Part shown: piece after piece, positions 61,893 through 64,000 of the stretch
Position numbering within the stretch: the first letter of the stretch is position 1
Layout of the letters: every line of letters starts with the position of its first letter
NCBI RefSeq assembly: GCF_036826855.1
Contig: NZ_CP104578.1
Span: 5,615,501-5,679,500, forward strand
DNA from: Streptomyces sp. SJL17-4
Lineage (GTDB): Bacteria > Actinomycetota > Actinomycetes > Streptomycetales > Streptomycetaceae
DNA: 64,000 bases
Reading direction: 5' to 3'
Made by a program: the position numbers and the translations under genes
The notes under the pieces: model-generated
Told to the model about the DNA's origin: nothing
What the model saw: the letters and a program-made list of their open reading frames with translations, nothing else
Databases searched by the model: none

Positions 61893-63107
61893 TCAGCGCG
61901 AGGTGTCGAAGACCTCGTCGCGCGTGGTGGCGAGGGCGCTTTCGAGGGCGCCGCGCAGGACGGGGCGCCGGGGTACGGCGGCGAGGACGAGCCGTGGCCG
62001 GGAGGCGGCGAGGTCGGCGAGTTCGGACTGCACGCGCGCGCGGAGGGGTTCGCCGCCGGCGACGAGGACGTCACCGGACAGCACGATGAGTTCGGGGTCG
62101 AGGAGGGCGACGAGCGAGGCGAGTCCGATGGCGACGCGCTCGGCGTACCGGTCGAGCAGCTCCGCGTACCGGGGGTCCTCGCCGCACGCCTCGACGGCGT
62201 GGGCGAGCAGCCCGCTCGCGACCGCGACGTACGGCTGCTCGGGGGTGTCGATCCCGAGGGCGCGGGCGATCCGGGGCACGGACTGGACGCCCGCGAGCTC
62301 CTGGAAGCCGCCGGAGTTGGCCTTGGTGACCTGCCGTACGAGCGGGGTGCCGGGCACGGGCAGGAAGCCGACCTCACCCGCGCCACCGGTGAAGCCGCGG
62401 TGCAGCCGCCCGCCGAGGACGAGGGCGGCGCCGAGGCCCTCCTCGTTCCACAGCAGGGCGAAGTCCGTGTGACCGCGGGCCGCGCCGACGCGCTGCTCGG
62501 CGACGGCGACGAGGTTGACGTCGTTCTCGTACTCGAACGGCATCGGCAGGACGGCGGCCAGCTCCTCCAGAAGGGTGGGGGAGTGCCAGCCGGGCAGGTG
62601 GGAGGCGTAGCGCAGGCGTCCGGTGGCCGGGTCGAAGGCGCCGGGGGTGCCGATGACCAGACGCCGGACGTCCTCCCGGGTGATCCCGGCCGCCTTGACG
62701 GCCCCGTCGAGGGCGTCGGTGACCTGGCGGACGACGCCGGAGGCGCCGCGGCCGGGGGTGCGGAGCTCGTACTCGCCGACGATCTCGCCCGTGATGTCGG
62801 CGACGGCGGCGTGGATGCGGAACGGGTTGACGTCGAGTCCGGCGGCGTACGCGGCCCGCGCGTTCACCGCGTAGAGCTGGGCGTTCGGTCCGGGCCGGCC
62901 CGCGGTGGTGCCGGTGGCGACGACGAGCCCGGCCGCTTCGAGGCGGGCCAGCAGCTGGGAGGCGGTCGGCTTGGACAGGCCGGTGAGCTTGCCGATCCGG
63001 GTCCGCGAGAGGGGGCCGTGCTCCAGGAGCAGGTCCAGGGCGGCGCGGTCGTTCATGGCGCGCAGCACGCGCGGCGTACCGGGGGTTCCCGGGGTCGTAC
63101 CGGCCAT
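61893..63107 (-). CDS. csnR: ROK-family repressor CsnR
   Basis: Regulator (404 aa) of the csn operon and chitosanase genes in Streptomyces. Winged helix at about 18-75 (LLLEHGPLSRTRIGKLTGLS, KPTASQLLARLEAAGLVVAT), then the ROK domain (AAGLDVNPFRIHAAVADITG, VIGTPGAFDPATG, YENDVNLVAVAEQR, GFTGGAGEVGFLP). It lacks the CxCGxxGC zinc cluster, as CsnR-type members do. Start ATG 63107. Its own promoter holds a palindromic operator (63183-63200), so it should repress itself and the operon until oligomers are present. Confidence 0.87.
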   Translation of the reverse strand: MAGTTPGTPGTPRVLRAMNDRAALDLLLEHGPLSRTRIGKLTGLSKPTASQLLARLEAAGLVVATGTTAGRPGPNAQLYAVNARAAYAAGLDVNPFRIHAAVADITGEIVGEYELRTPGRGASGVVRQVTDALDGAVKAAGITREDVRRLVIGTPGAFDPATGRLRYASHLPGWHSPTLLEELAAVLPMPFEYENDVNLVAVAEQRVGAARGHTDFALLWNEEGLGAALVLGGRLHRGFTGGAGEVGFLPVPGTPLVRQVTKANSGGFQELAGVQSVPRIARALGIDTPEQPYVAVASGLLAHAVEACGEDPRYAELLDRYAERVAIGLASLVALLDPELIVLSGDVLVAGGEPLRARVQSELADLAASRPRLVLAAVPRRPVLRGALESALATTRDEVFDTSR

Positions 63108-63182
63108 GAGGTCGCACCTGCCCTTCGGCTACTGGTCGGGCCATTCTGCTGCCTCACGGCGGCCCGTCTCTCCCACTTCACT

Positions 63183-63200
63183 GTTAGGAAAGTTTCCTAT
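63183..63200. promoter_or_regulatory. CsnR-type operator
   Basis: GTTAGGAAAGTTTCCTAT: arms TAGGAAA / TTTCCTA around one G, 7-1-7 perfect. It lies 76 bases upstream of the csnR start. Same core as the larger palindrome at 14584-14608. This is the form of operator reported for CsnR, from memory. Confidence 0.85.
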
Positions 63201-63256
63201 TCGGTGGGAGGAAAATAAGGCGGCCGTCACGGGGCCGTCAATACCCGGGCACGCGA

Positions 63257-63298
63257 GACGCCCCCGAAGGCAACCAAAGCGTTACCTGCGGGGGCGTC
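63257..63298 (-). terminator. Terminator of the mscS-like gene
   Basis: Ten-bp stem GACGCCCCCG / CGGGGGCGTC (63257-63266 with 63289-63298) and a 22-base loop, 46 bases after the gene's stop. Confidence 0.65.
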
Positions 63299-63343
63299 GT
63301 CCACGCGCGCGTTCTGCCGTGTTCCTCCGTGTCGAGAGCGTCC

Positions 63344-64000
63344 CTACTTGTTGAGGTCCGTCTTGGGCAGCGGGGTCGCCGCCGCCGACTGCGGCGAGGT
63401 CGCCGAGGCGAAGGCCGACGGGGCCGCCATGCCCGCGGTCGGATCGGCGGCCGACTCCTCGGCCTGCGCCGGAAGCCCGCCCACGATCCGGATGCCGGCC
63501 CGGTCCAGGCCCTGCTTGATCCGCCAGCGCAGCTCGCGCTCCACGCCCAGCGCCTTGCCCGGCATCGTCTTCGCCGAGACCCGGACGGTCATCGAGTCGA
63601 GCAGCACCTCGCTCAGACCGAGCACCTCCACCGGACCCCAGAGGCGCTCGTTCCACGGCTCCTCCTTGGCCATGGACTCCGCCGCCTCGACGATCACGGA
63701 CCTCACCTGTTCCAGGTCCTCCGTCGGCCGGACGGTCACGTCCACGCCCGCCGTCGCCCAGCCCTGGCTGAGGTTCCCTATCCGCTTGATCTCGCCGTTG
63801 CGCACGTACCAGATCTCGCCGTCCACGCCGCGCAGCTTGGTCACCCGCAGGCCGACCTCCACGACCTCGCCGGAGGCCACGCCCGCGTCGACCGAGTCAC
63901 CCACGCCGTACTGGTCCTCCAGGATCATGAAGACACCCGACAGGAAGTCCGTCACCAGGTTCCGCGCGCCGAAACCGATCGCCACACCGGCCACACCGGC
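63344..64000 (-). CDS. MscS-type mechanosensitive channel, partial
   Basis: C-terminal 218 residues of a small-conductance mechanosensitive channel; the first part is beyond the window. Visible: the TM3/pore segment (GVAIGFGARNLVTDFLSGVF) followed by the MscS beta domain (ILEDQYGVGDSVDAGVASGE, VTKLRGVDGEIWYVRNGEIK, IGNLSQGW), and the C-terminal alpha/beta part with VRVSAKTMPGKALGVERELR. An Ala/Pro-rich tail of about 45 residues follows. It faces away from csnR. Confidence 0.9.
   Translation of the reverse strand, partial: AGVAGVAIGFGARNLVTDFLSGVFMILEDQYGVGDSVDAGVASGEVVEVGLRVTKLRGVDGEIWYVRNGEIKRIGNLSQGWATAGVDVTVRPTEDLEQVRSVIVEAAESMAKEEPWNERLWGPVEVLGLSEVLLDSMTVRVSAKTMPGKALGVERELRWRIKQGLDRAGIRIVGGLPAQAEESAADPTAGMAAPSAFASATSPQSAAATPLPKTDLNK

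Overview
The window is about 64 kb of very GC-rich, gene-dense DNA from a Streptomyces-type actinobacterium. The gene set fits that lineage: AfsR/SARP regulator, ECF sigma factors, ROK regulators, dynamin-like GTPases next to ssb, a csn-type chitosan operon, a PknG/GlnH/GlnX cluster and a thioester surface protein with an LAETG signal. Many genes start with GTG and show strong third-position GC.

Layout. 1-0.9 kb: end of the K+ pump operon (kdpB end, kdpC). 0.9-13.1 kb: a mosaic of secreted, regulatory and small enzyme genes (winged-helix protein, phytase-like esterase, sortase, MFS transporter, P-loop kinase, AfsR-like regulator, AhpD-like protein, double GNAT, DUF998 protein, ECF sigma factor). 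13.2-22.1 kb: a polysaccharide island with a ROK regulator divergent from three secreted CBM32/FN3 enzymes (two beta-helix proteins and one GH8 endoglycanase, probably a chitosanase) and nagB. A palindromic operator lies in the divergent promoter. 22-26 kb: a gene-poor accessory stretch. It ends in an intact tRNA-Arg(UCU) and begins with a copy of that tRNA's 3' end, so it looks like the worn remains of an element integrated at the tRNA. It holds orphan and frameshifted small genes and a long hairpin.

26.3-36 kb is core: two dynamin-like GTPases (dynAB type), ssb with DnaA-box-like sites upstream, a TED surface protein, ettA, a hot-dog thioesterase and conserved small genes. 36-43.6 kb: an ATPase and two very large FtsX-type permeases in one overlapping operon. 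43.8-45.3 kb: truncated haemoglobin and a PCMT-like methyltransferase.

45.3-56 kb is the most interesting operon. Read right to left it encodes GlnX (membrane sensor), GlnH (amino-acid binding protein), a helical protein, PknG-like kinase, PP2C phosphatase, a VWA protein and a zinc-ribbon FHA protein. This is an extended version of the GlnX-GlnH-PknG amino-acid sensing system, with phosphatase and phosphopeptide-reading partners built in. The pknG reading frame is broken by one base near 50,532.

56.3-63.2 kb matches the chitosan oligomer operon csnR-E-F-G-H-K: ROK repressor, ABC importer, GH4 glycosidase and amino-sugar kinase, with a ROK operator upstream of csnR. The operator core (TTAGGAA...TTCCTA) recurs at the GH8 island 48 kb away, suggesting one regulon in which secreted GH8 cuts the polymer, Csn imports and phosphorylates the pieces and NagB deaminates glucosamine-6-phosphate. 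The window ends inside an MscS-type channel gene.
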